A stretch of DNA of 64,000 nt, taken from contig JAFVBE010000031.1 in assembly GCA_017480195.1 (NCBI GenBank), positions 1 to 64,000 of the forward strand, read 5' to 3'. Under the pieces are notes generated by a model that was not told the origin of the DNA, did no database searches, and worked only from the letters and a program-made list of their open reading frames with translations. Of the stretch, positions 1 to 7,769 are shown piece by piece. The DNA comes from Lachnospiraceae bacterium (GTDB lineage: Bacteria > Bacillota > Clostridia > Lachnospirales > Lachnospiraceae). A program made the translations under genes and the position numbers. The stretch's first letter is position 1, and every line of letters begins with the position of its first letter.

Positions 1-14
1 ATTCATTTTCGCCC

Positions 15-2477
15 CTAACCCCCGTCCCCAAGGGCGAGTATTTCCGTTCCGTCAGGCTTAGACATCCATACATTAAATATATTTATGCCGACAAGTATAA
101 TCGTCGAGCCGATAATCACGCTCCATTTTATGGTGAAATGAATCTCTCCCCAGACCATAAGCATAATATTAACTATATACCACGAGCATATTACTCCGAT
201 TACCGCACCAAGTACGGAAGAAATCAGCGCTATGATAATCGACTCGGCATACAGCATCCTGCTTTGCTGCCTTATACTCATACCGATTGCCCTTAAGGTA
301 TTAAGCTCGTTCCTTCTAATAATCATCTCCGAGCTTGAAATATTAATAATATTAACCATATACATTATAAGAAGTATTATAATTACAACTGTTGCTATCG
401 CTCTTGCAACCATCATCATATTCCTTGCCGAGTCATAATCCTCAGTATAACTGTAATATTCATAAGGCGATGTCTTTATAAAGTTATCGAAGTTCCTGTG
501 GCTCTTCTTCGGGTTAAGCTTGACACAGAAATGATAATAATACGATATGTAATCATCTTCCCCTGTCGTAAAATCATAAATTTGAGAATCCTCCGTGTTA
601 TAAATCCTGTTAATATGGTAATTGTTCGAATCCATATTATATATGAAAAGCTCCACAGGTTTACCCTCATAACTAATATTAACACCTGATTCTATAAATC
701 TGTTCAGTTCACTTGATAGTTCATAATTATCCTTTGTCATTGAAGAAACATACATACTTAAATTTCCATACTTTCTACCGAGAGCATAAACTTCACCCAC
801 ATCAAAGCTGCTGTCCGCACTGACTATACCTTCTATGGCATTGTTTTGAGAAGTTGCTTTATAATCACCGGTAAGCGCAAGAATTCTTTTGTATTCCTCA
901 TCCTCCACACCGATAAATTTTATATCAATATCATCACCTTCGGAATTCTTGATTTTAGCTGACATTCCGACATAACACATAGTGTCTTCAACCTCAGAAA
1001 ACTCATTACATTTATTAATAAGATAATCCAAATCCTTATATTCATTTACAAATATCTCACCGGAATACTCACATTCAAGTCCCCATAATCTTTTATAATT
1101 TTTCTCAAGTAGGGAAAATGCACTGTATATCCCTACGAATAAAGCCGAGCAGACCGTAAGAGTGACAACTGAAATTATAAACCTGCCCTTATTCCTTAGC
1201 GCATTCTTATATGCATATCCTATCTCCACACCCAAAAACTTAGTAAATAAGCGGCCTCTCTTATGCTTTGCCTTTAGCTTATCTATCTTATTGTCCCTAT
1301 ATTCATCCGTCATACGAAGGGCATTTATCGGATTTAATTTATAAAGCTTCTCTACAGGTGCAACCATAGCATAAGCTGTTGTGACAATTACAGCGACTAT
1401 CGTAAATATCCACGCTATAGGTATAAGCCTTATCCTATAATAATCCGACAGCTCAAGAACATTCTTAAATACACCAAATCCAAGCACGCAAAGACCGTGA
1501 CCTAAAGCGATACCTATGATAAGACCTATGATACTTATGATAAATGCTTCTCTGACTATGATACCTATTATCTGTCTTCTGCTCATACCCACACAGCGAA
1601 GCAAGCCGTAATCACGGTTTCTCTCGTGTACCGATATATTAAATGCGTTTCTTATGATAAATATTGATGCAACTGCACCGAAGAATGCAAATATCATAAG
1701 CAGTGCCTGTGCCGTAAGATAGCCAAGCGAGTCCTCAGGATTATGAAGCTTAACCGACTCATCAGATAAATGACTGTCTATCAAATCAAATTTATCTGTA
1801 AGTTTATAATAATCTCCCCTTATATCCTCCTTATTATCAAATGTAACAAATACACATACCTCGTCTAAATCATAGATTTTGTCGCCATACAAGGTGAAGT
1901 TTCCACCATTGAAAAAGAGCAATCTATAACCGGTATCCTCTTCATTAAATGAAAAATCATCCTTGTAAATTCCTGAGATAATCTTAGTTTCAGCATAATC
2001 TTTTCCGTCCTTTTCGTAAGCAAGCTCAACTATATCTCCGGCTTTTTCATTTAAGAATTCAGCTTTACTGTACGAAGATATTATAGAATTCTCATTCTTA
2101 GGCAGTGTACCCTCTGCCATATGGAATTGCCTCGGCATAGCGAAGAAATCATTTACATATATTATATCTCTGTTGCCCGGCGCGGCAACCCAAGCATAAG
2201 AAAGCTTAACATCTATATCCTTATCACTCTGCTCACTATAATATGGTGCAAGCTTAACTATCTCGCGTGCGGTCTCCCCATCACACACAAGAATCGCATC
2301 ATACCCTAAATGATATTCATAAAATTTTTCTTCAGCCTGTGAATAAAATGTGCTGTATCCTATGGTAAATATCATATACATAAGCACTGTAGAGATTATG
2401 ACACCTATACAGGTTGTAATAGTTCTTTTAATATTGAATTTCAGATATCTTAATGTAAGCGAAGATAATTTTTCCAT
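15..2477 (-). CDS. FtsX-type ABC transporter permease
   Basis: The 820-residue membrane subunit of an ABC exporter of the MacB/SalY class. About eight membrane segments can be seen: near residues 20-43, 255-280, 305-330, 350-372, 432-455, 697-715, 745-770 and 780-800. They form two FtsX-type cores, each preceded by an extracytoplasmic region of about 200 residues (roughly 45-250 and 455-690). The ATPase gene starts just upstream with a 14-nt gap, so the two make one transporter. A two-component system follows upstream, an arrangement typical of transporters that expel or sense cell-envelope-active peptides. The substrate cannot be read from sequence. ATG start preceded by GGAGGTGC. Its terminator lies beyond the left edge. 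Confidence 0.9.
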   Translation of the reverse strand: MEKLSSLTLRYLKFNIKRTITTCIGVIISTVLMYMIFTIGYSTFYSQAEEKFYEYHLGYDAILVCDGETAREIVKLAPYYSEQSDKDIDVKLSYAWVAAPGNRDIIYVNDFFAMPRQFHMAEGTLPKNENSIISSYSKAEFLNEKAGDIVELAYEKDGKDYAETKIISGIYKDDFSFNEEDTGYRLLFFNGGNFTLYGDKIYDLDEVCVFVTFDNKEDIRGDYYKLTDKFDLIDSHLSDESVKLHNPEDSLGYLTAQALLMIFAFFGAVASIFIIRNAFNISVHERNRDYGLLRCVGMSRRQIIGIIVREAFIISIIGLIIGIALGHGLCVLGFGVFKNVLELSDYYRIRLIPIAWIFTIVAVIVTTAYAMVAPVEKLYKLNPINALRMTDEYRDNKIDKLKAKHKRGRLFTKFLGVEIGYAYKNALRNKGRFIISVVTLTVCSALFVGIYSAFSLLEKNYKRLWGLECEYSGEIFVNEYKDLDYLINKCNEFSEVEDTMCYVGMSAKIKNSEGDDIDIKFIGVEDEEYKRILALTGDYKATSQNNAIEGIVSADSSFDVGEVYALGRKYGNLSMYVSSMTKDNYELSSELNRFIESGVNISYEGKPVELFIYNMDSNNYHINRIYNTEDSQIYDFTTGEDDYISYYYHFCVKLNPKKSHRNFDNFIKTSPYEYYSYTEDYDSARNMMMVARAIATVVIIILLIMYMVNIINISSSEMIIRRNELNTLRAIGMSIRQQSRMLYAESIIIALISSVLGAVIGVICSWYIVNIMLMVWGEIHFTIKWSVIIGSTIILVGINIFNVWMSKPDGTEILALGDGG

Positions 2478-2491
2478 AACGCACCTCCAAC

Positions 2492-3169
2492 TTACTTAGC
2501 AGTATCACTTACAATGTTTCCATCCTCAAGATGTATAATTCTGTCTGCCATAGATGCTATGTCCATCTCATGCGTAACAAGTACAAGTGTCTGACCTGTC
2601 TCTCTAACTGCTTTGGTAAGAAGTGTCATTATCTCCTCGCTGTTCTTCTTATCGAGATTACCTGTAGGCTCGTCTGCAATTATGATAGACGGCTTATTGA
2701 TGACTGCACGACCTATGGCAACCCTCTGCTGCTGTCCTCCTGATAACTGATTAGGAAGATGGTTCTTCCTGTCCGTAAGACCAAGCAACTCGATAAGCTC
2801 GTCAACCTCATCCTCATGCACCTTGTTACCATCAAGCAGCACAGGCATAATGATATTCTCTCTCACCGTCAAAACAGGAATCAGATTATAGGTCTGGAAG
2901 ATAAAGCCTATCTTCCTTCTTCTCAGTATAGAACGCTTCTCATCCTTTAAGCTGTATATATTCTCTCCATCAATTATAACCTGTCCCTCAGTCGGAGTAT
3001 CAACTCCACCCAATAGATGGAGAAGTGTTGATTTACCCGAACCCGATGCACCGACTATAGCTGTAAACTCACCCTTCTGAATGGATAGGTCAATATGATT
3101 TACCGCTATTACCGCCGTATCATCCTTTCCATAAATCTTAGTAAGATTATTCGCAATTAAAATATCCAT
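2492..3169 (-). CDS. ABC transporter ATP-binding protein (MacB/LolD type)
   Basis: The 225-residue nucleotide-binding subunit that powers the FtsX permease encoded 14 nt downstream. Walker A is GASGSGKST near residue 40, the signature motif is LSGGQQQR, Walker B is IIIADEPTGNLD and the switch histidine lies in LVTHE. The LSGGQQQR plus DEPTGNLD combination is typical of the MacB/LolD/SalX branch, whose members drive mechanotransmission or peptide export rather than solute import. The protein is a single cytoplasmic domain of normal length. It is the first gene of a two-gene operon whose promoter region carries a tandem TTGTAAG site, probably the target of the neighbouring response regulator. 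Confidence 0.95.
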   Translation of the reverse strand: MDILIANNLTKIYGKDDTAVIAVNHIDLSIQKGEFTAIVGASGSGKSTLLHLLGGVDTPTEGQVIIDGENIYSLKDEKRSILRRRKIGFIFQTYNLIPVLTVRENIIMPVLLDGNKVHEDEVDELIELLGLTDRKNHLPNQLSGGQQQRVAIGRAVINKPSIIIADEPTGNLDKKNSEEIMTLLTKAVRETGQTLVLVTHEMDIASMADRIIHLEDGNIVSDTAK

Positions 3170-3255
3170 AAGTTCTCTCCTTAATCTGATGTTGTTTTAA
3201 GTTTTTTAAGTTTATTACGATGCCTTCAAGCGCACATCACTATAAACTTTATGAT

Positions 3256-3292
3256 ATTATAATAATACATAAATCTTACAATTTCCTTACAA
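3256..3292 (-). promoter_or_regulatory. Promoter with TTGTAAG direct repeat, likely response-regulator site
   Basis: On the minus strand two copies of TTGTAAG (3286-3292 and 3275-3281) are separated by GAAA, an 11-bp period. A perfect TATAAT box lies at 3256-3261, 13 nt further on. Tandem 7-mers one helical turn apart, replacing the -35 box, are the usual site of OmpR-type activators. Since the adjacent operon encodes one, autologous control of the transporter is the simplest reading. The site was read by eye; binding is inferred. Confidence 0.65.
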
Positions 3293-3296
3293 AAGC

Positions 3297-3327
3297 AAAA
3301 AAATAATCTTACAGTTTTGTAAGATTA
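3297..3327 (-). terminator. Terminator of the two-component operon
   Basis: A perfect 10-bp stem (3304-3313 with 3318-3327, loop GTTT) is followed on the minus strand by seven T. It starts 4 nt after the histidine kinase stop codon, so the kinase operon ends here and the ABC operon has its own promoter just downstream. Confidence 0.9.
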
Positions 3328-3330
3328 CTT

Positions 3331-4335
3331 TTAACTATATATTGATATAACCATCCTCGTATAAGAGCGCTCATCGCCCTTGCATTCGTCTTTAAATCTG
3401 CTTTCAACCCAGATTTTTCCATCCATGCCTTCGATTATACTTTTGGACAGAGACAGACCAATTCCCACACTGTTGGGATTAACCTTATTACTGTGTATGG
3501 TATAAAAGCGTTTGAAGATATTTAATCTCTCGCTCTCAGGTATGCCTATTCCATAATCGGTTATATATATTCTTGTTTCAAGCGGAGTATTTTTTATATC
3601 TATGTCAATATATGAAGAATCCGGACTGTATTCTACGGCATTCTTCATAATATTGATAAGAGCTTCCTTGAACCATTCCTCATCGACTTTTATATCACTG
3701 TCATCATTACATACATTAAAGGTTATTTTTTTTGCCTTTGCCTTTATGGACAGCATATCTATACAGGAATTAATTACCCTCTTAAATGAGACCTCTTTCT
3801 TTATAAATGTTATCGCATCAGCCTCAATTCTTGCAAGTTGGAGCATAGATAGAACAAGCCATTTTATCCTCTCTATCTGCAGCCCTGATTCTTCTATCAT
3901 AGGTCGGTGTTTTGCTTCCACCTCATTAATAAGAATGTCATTAAATACCGTAAGTGAAGCCACAGGTGTCTTTATCTGGTGTGATATGTCGGATATAATA
4001 TCACGCAGGAACTCTTTCTCTTTCTTCTGCTTAACCTCTGTCTCCTTAAGCTCCTCAAGTATATTATTTAAACTTGCCGAGAGCTTGCCTATCTCGCCCT
4101 CTAAATACTGATATGGAATGTTCTCATTGTGTTTTTCAATAGCCGTTCGAATGGATTTTATCTGCTTAAAAAGCTGATTATAAATTATAAGACCTGTTAT
4201 ATAGATTATGGTCTCAAGTAAAGTCGCAACGACAAAAAGGACTATATCGGAATTAAACGCTATCCCACTAATAATCGTCACTATTATAACTATGCCCCCG
4301 ATTATGCAATACACATAATATCCATTACTTCTCAT
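3331..4335 (-). CDS. Sensor histidine kinase, short-sensor type
   Basis: A 334-residue membrane kinase. Two closely spaced membrane helices (about 7-28 and 31-55) leave almost no extracellular loop, as in intramembrane-sensing kinases of the BceS class that read the state of an ABC transporter instead of binding a ligand. The phospho-acceptor is H119 in the box DISHQIKTP. The N box (IMKNAVEYSP), G1 (DYGIGIPE) and G2 (SVGIGLSLSK) follow, giving a complete HisKA plus HATPase unit. It lies 4 nt behind its response regulator and is the last gene of the operon. Coupling to the FtsX exporter just downstream is inferred from position and from the promoter repeat. Confidence 0.92.
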   Translation of the reverse strand: MRSNGYYVYCIIGGIVIIVTIISGIAFNSDIVLFVVATLLETIIYITGLIIYNQLFKQIKSIRTAIEKHNENIPYQYLEGEIGKLSASLNNILEELKETEVKQKKEKEFLRDIISDISHQIKTPVASLTVFNDILINEVEAKHRPMIEESGLQIERIKWLVLSMLQLARIEADAITFIKKEVSFKRVINSCIDMLSIKAKAKKITFNVCNDDSDIKVDEEWFKEALINIMKNAVEYSPDSSYIDIDIKNTPLETRIYITDYGIGIPESERLNIFKRFYTIHSNKVNPNSVGIGLSLSKSIIEGMDGKIWVESRFKDECKGDERSYTRMVISIYS

Positions 4336-4339
4336 ATTA

Positions 4340-5152
4340 TTAACCTTCCATTATATAGCCTATACCTCTTACGGTTTTAATATAAGGCTCACTATCATAT
4401 TCTTCCCCAAGCTTTATTCGTAGTCGCTTTATATAAACCGATAATGTATTGTCATCAACAAAGGAACCGTTGCTGTCAAATATCTTATTCAATATAACAT
4501 TTCTTTCAAGAACTATATTCTTGTTACATAAAAACAGCAATAAAAGCTTATACTCACTGTGCGTAAGCTCAATCTTCTCTTTGTTCAAACCTGTTATCTT
4601 ATATACCGCAGCAGAATGTGTGTCAATAATCAGATCTTTATGTGTATATATATAATCTTCGCCAATTTCAGTTTTAACTTTGCCATTCATATCTGATTTT
4701 TTACAGTTATCAGCATTTTCCGGATTCAATTCTTGGGCTTTATCTCTCGTAATTTCATCAAGTCGCTCCTCCCCTATTCTGTATCTTCTGATAACCGCCT
4801 TAAGTCTCGACATAAGCTCCTTTACATGAAACGGCTTTGTAATATAATCATCCGCCCCTATATCAAGCCCCTGTACGATATTAGTCTCATCTGATACAGC
4901 AGTCAGAAATACCACAGGGAAATCAACGCCTTGTTCTCTTATTAGCTTAAGCAGTTCAAATCCATTTCCATCAGGGAGCATAACATCAAATATTCCAACT
5001 ATATCTTCTGACTTTTCATATCTGCCAAGCCACTCTTTTCCTTCATTAAAAGTAGAGATATGAGTCACCTCATATCCCTCGCTCTTAAGTGAGTATTCAA
5101 TTCCCATTGCCAAAGAGGCATCATCCTCTAATAATAGTATCTTAATTGACAT
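4340..5152 (-). CDS. OmpR-family response regulator
   Basis: A 270-residue DNA-binding response regulator. The receiver domain covers about residues 1-120, with the acidic pair in LLEDD, the phospho-acceptor aspartate in FDVMLPDG and the conserved lysine in ITKPFH. A winged-helix output domain occupies about 180-268. The linker between them is about 50 residues, rich in charged residues, making the protein longer than the usual 225-235 residues. The start codon overlaps the stop of the upstream hypothetical gene (TAATG), and the kinase follows after 4 nt, so all three are translationally linked. It probably activates the FtsX exporter operon through the TTGTAAG repeat. Confidence 0.93.
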   Translation of the reverse strand: MSIKILLLEDDASLAMGIEYSLKSEGYEVTHISTFNEGKEWLGRYEKSEDIVGIFDVMLPDGNGFELLKLIREQGVDFPVVFLTAVSDETNIVQGLDIGADDYITKPFHVKELMSRLKAVIRRYRIGEERLDEITRDKAQELNPENADNCKKSDMNGKVKTEIGEDYIYTHKDLIIDTHSAAVYKITGLNKEKIELTHSEYKLLLLFLCNKNIVLERNVILNKIFDSNGSFVDDNTLSVYIKRLRIKLGEEYDSEPYIKTVRGIGYIMEG

Positions 5153-5745
5153 TACTTCGTCCTTGTCAGCCTTTTATATAATATTTGTAGTTCTTTCTCG
5201 TCAATGTCATAATATACTGCCTTAATAACATCATAAGGTATCTCGAACTTAACCATGAGTTCAATTCTGTCAAATTCTTCTTTAAGCTTCTGATTCTCAA
5301 GATGTGCTAAAACCTTATTCTTAAGAATATTCTTATCAACTCTGTTAAGAGTACCCCATACATAATTAAAGGACAAATCATTCGGTACCTCTGAGAAATC
5401 CTTGTCCTGAATTTTTAAATCCATCTTCTTTTTCTTAGGAACAAAGCCATATCTCTGATAGAATTCATCATTAACATCTACCGGCTCATCATAGTTTTTC
5501 ATTGAATTGTCTTTTTTAGTGTCTTTTGATGAGTCAGTTATTTCATCCTCTTCATCACGATATGTATAAACTGTCTCAACATATCCTAAGACTTCCTTCA
5601 TTTTCTCTTCTGATAAATTCTCATCTACCATAATTCCATAACAGTCATAGTTCTTATATCTAATGGAAAGATAACCTTCAGGAAGCAGCTTGGCAGTAAA
5701 ATCTCCATCCACAATAGTATGAATTGCACAATCCTTCTCAAGCAT
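5152..5745 (-). CDS. Hypothetical protein, first gene of a two-component operon
   Basis: A 197-residue soluble protein that I do not recognise. It has no signal peptide or membrane helix. The N-terminal half (1-70) looks like a small beta-rich domain; residues 75-115 are a charged, low-complexity linker (KDTKKDNS, KKKKMD); the C-terminal 80 residues are predicted helical. ATG start with the strong site ACGGAGGGG 6 nt upstream. Its stop overlaps the regulator start by 1 nt, so it is co-expressed with the two-component system and might be an accessory factor. That role is inferred from position only. Confidence 0.75.
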   Translation of the reverse strand: MLEKDCAIHTIVDGDFTAKLLPEGYLSIRYKNYDCYGIMVDENLSEEKMKEVLGYVETVYTYRDEEDEITDSSKDTKKDNSMKNYDEPVDVNDEFYQRYGFVPKKKKMDLKIQDKDFSEVPNDLSFNYVWGTLNRVDKNILKNKVLAHLENQKLKEEFDRIELMVKFEIPYDVIKAVYYDIDEKELQILYKRLTRTK

Positions 5746-5778
5746 ACAGATCCCCTCCGTATAATTTAATCTTTTCTC

Positions 5779-5807
5779 ATTATAGCCTATATCCGAATAA
5801 AATAAAA
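5779..5807 (-). promoter_or_regulatory. Probable promoter of the hypothetical-regulator-kinase operon
   Basis: A TATAAT -10 box at 5779-5784 lies about 35 nt before the start codon. The element 17 nt upstream (TTTTAT, 5802-5807) is a poor -35. No TTGTAAG repeat is present here, so this operon does not seem to be autoregulated through the same site. Confidence 0.5.
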
Positions 5808-5837
5808 GTATTATTTATTGGTTCAAGGCACCGACAT

Positions 5838-5880
5838 AAAAATAAGACAGAAAATTCAAAGAATTTTTCTGTCTTATTTT
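5838..5880 (-). terminator. Terminator behind tRNA-Leu
   Basis: A long stem (about 18 bp, 5839-5857 with 5861-5880, one unpaired base) with flanking A and T runs, just 2 nt after the tRNA 3' end. The symmetry continues outward into the tRNA T-arm (see findings). Confidence 0.85.
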
Positions 5881-5882
5881 CA

Positions 5883-5966
5883 TGCCGGTGGCGGGACTTG
5901 AACCCGCACGGTGTTGCCACCAACAGATTTTGAGTCTGCCTCGTCTGCCAATTCCGACACACCGGC
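5883..5966 (-). tRNA. tRNA-Leu (CAA)
   Basis: An 84-nt class II tRNA read on the minus strand. The acceptor stem is GCCGGTG/CACCGGC with discriminator A, the anticodon loop is CTCAAAA with anticodon CAA, a long variable arm is present, and the T loop is GGTTCAAGTCC. The CCA end is not encoded. An intrinsic terminator follows at once. It decodes UUG leucine codons. Confidence 0.96.
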
Positions 5967-6040
5967 TCAGCAAATGGAAATATAACATATTTTATGAGCT
6001 ATGTCAAGAATTCCATTATACATAAAATCAAATAAAAAGC

Positions 6041-7132
6041 TTATTCAATCTTCTTAGCAACAACTACAAATCTTCCATCATCGTCACTTGTAGCACAGGT
6101 TGAAAGGGTTATCAGCTTATCTCCATAAACCGCTGTTGTGGAAATATCATATGTCGTAAGATTCTTACACGATTCAACAAAGTAATTAAATTCATCTTCG
6201 GATGAAGCATCAAAAAAATTATAATATTTAAAACCTGTATAATCTGTATTATAAATTTTAGTTGTAAAGGCTGCAATCACCTCATACTTTCCATCGCCAT
6301 ATATTGTATCAAACTGAATATATTTATGCTCTTTGTAGAAATCCTCATTACCATAGCTTAGAATCTCGTGAAACATTCTTCCGTTTTTCATATTATGACC
6401 ATAGATAAGAATATTATCACTTGGTTTTTTTACATCAGATTCAGTATCAATAAAAAGTGTACCGTTTCCATTATACTGACCATCAAAATCCCTGTGAAGA
6501 TAATACTCCTCATCATTTAATGTCTGCATTACAGGATAATCAATTATGGTTCCATCTATAATAAGCCATCCCATGAAGTCATTATTCTTCTCGTATATTT
6601 TAGCAAATTTTTTCTGAACCTTAACACCATTTATTAAAACAAAATCCATTTTGTTACCTTTGTCATCGGTAATACTTTCCACTGTGTCATATTGAGACAT
6701 ATCTGAATCATCAGTCACAATCAAATCCTTTAATTCATCAGATTTAGTATCTACCTTTTTTGCCTGCCAATAATAATTAATTAAATATGCAGCACTTCCA
6801 ACAAATACACATATAAGTAATGCCATTGTAATAATATAAGCAACCCTTTTTATCTTCTTTTTCTTTCTGTTTGAGGATTTCTTATTATTCATTTTTTTAT
6901 TTTCATCATTATCCTGAGGAGTTTTTTCCTTTTTCTCAGGCTTTGAAATAATAATTTCTTCTACATCATAATCCTCATTATCTTCTACATCAGAGGTATG
7001 TGTGTCTACACTGATTCCGGTCTTTTTTAATATCTCATCAACCTCATCTAAATTGAGATAGTTTTTTTCGTTATCCGACACTTCAGTATTATTTTCCTTT
7101 GATAACTTATCTATATCTTTTTTTTCTTCCAT
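6041..7132 (-). CDS. srtB: Class B sortase
   Basis: A 363-residue membrane-anchored transpeptidase that joins surface proteins to peptidoglycan or to other surface partners. Residues 1-90 are an unusually long, highly charged cytoplasmic part rich in E, D and K. A membrane helix lies at about 96-117, and the catalytic domain at about 180-363. Catalytic residues can be seen: His in LIYGHNM, Cys in TLSTC and Arg in DGRFVVV, the arrangement of class B enzymes. No sortase substrate with an NPQTN- or LPXTG-like C-terminus is in the window, so it is a stand-alone housekeeping or remote-substrate sortase. It stands alone between tRNA-Leu and the NUDIX gene. Confidence 0.92.
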   Translation of the reverse strand: MEEKKDIDKLSKENNTEVSDNEKNYLNLDEVDEILKKTGISVDTHTSDVEDNEDYDVEEIIISKPEKKEKTPQDNDENKKMNNKKSSNRKKKKIKRVAYIITMALLICVFVGSAAYLINYYWQAKKVDTKSDELKDLIVTDDSDMSQYDTVESITDDKGNKMDFVLINGVKVQKKFAKIYEKNNDFMGWLIIDGTIIDYPVMQTLNDEEYYLHRDFDGQYNGNGTLFIDTESDVKKPSDNILIYGHNMKNGRMFHEILSYGNEDFYKEHKYIQFDTIYGDGKYEVIAAFTTKIYNTDYTGFKYYNFFDASSEDEFNYFVESCKNLTTYDISTTAVYGDKLITLSTCATSDDDGRFVVVAKKIE

Positions 7133-7186
7133 TACTAAACCTCATATATATTATAATATTTCTAAATTATTCCATTGATATAATAA

Positions 7187-7215
7187 GATAAAACCCGAAA
7201 AATTCGGGTTTTATC
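7187..7215 (-). terminator. Hairpin terminator after the NUDIX gene
   Basis: A perfect 13-bp stem with a 3-nt loop (7187-7199 with 7203-7215) 20 nt after the NUDIX stop. The T run beyond it on the minus strand is weak (TTATTATAT), but the stem is strong and the next gene, srtB, begins only after 54 nt. Confidence 0.75.
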
Positions 7216-7235
7216 TTTACTCGTCATACAGATAC

Positions 7236-7688
7236 CTAAAAATACTTCTTGCTTCCCCAAAGATTATTATGTTTCAAGGATTGATATTCAGAATATGCCT
7301 CCTCTAATATCTGCTTCTCATTCGGGAACTTAAGAAGATGGTATGCCTCATGATACTTGTAGTAACCTGAGTCCAAAAAATACTCTTCTCTCTGTGGCTT
7401 ACTATAATAACTGTCAGCCATCATAAGATACCAGTGAACATCCTTATTCACTACATCATATGAAGTGTTAAATGAATAATTACTCTTTCCCACGTACTTA
7501 ATTATCTGAGCAGTAACTCCGGTCTCCTCCTTAACCTCTCTTAAGGCTGTCTCATTGTACTCCTCATCTTTCTCTACCGTACCTTTAGGTAAAACCCAAC
7601 CTTCATACTTGTTCTTGTAATTTTTGTAAAGCAATAATATCTTGCCTCGAAAGATTACCACACCACCACAGCTTGTTGCTTCTATCAT
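7236..7688 (-). CDS. NUDIX hydrolase
   Basis: A 150-residue nucleoside-diphosphate-linked hydrolase. The NUDIX box is perfect (G-x5-E-x7-REVKEETGV, residues about 38-60), with the preceding GWVLPKG strand. The open frame extends further upstream to 7766, but the ATG at 7688 has an exact AGGAGG site 7 nt before it and begins with the usual MIEATSCGGVVI strand, so I chose it. The C-terminal part (YHLLKFPNEKQILEEAY) is like that of the diadenosine-tetraphosphate hydrolase branch. The substrate is not proven. It lies between the PBP/FtsW cluster and a terminator and is probably the last gene of that transcript. Confidence 0.9.
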   Translation of the reverse strand: MIEATSCGGVVIFRGKILLLYKNYKNKYEGWVLPKGTVEKDEEYNETALREVKEETGVTAQIIKYVGKSNYSFNTSYDVVNKDVHWYLMMADSYYSKPQREEYFLDSGYYKYHEAYHLLKFPNEKQILEEAYSEYQSLKHNNLWGSKKYF

Positions 7689-7769
7689 TGCAATTCCTCC
7701 TGCATCTTGAAAGATTGGTGTGTCATATATCGAAACTATTATAACAAAATATAAAATATATATCAAGAA

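Noticed and set aside
5819-5840. Possible second tRNA 3' end on the plus strand
   Set aside because: Only T-arm-like and acceptor-like fragments, no cloverleaf; explained by the inverted symmetry around the terminator.
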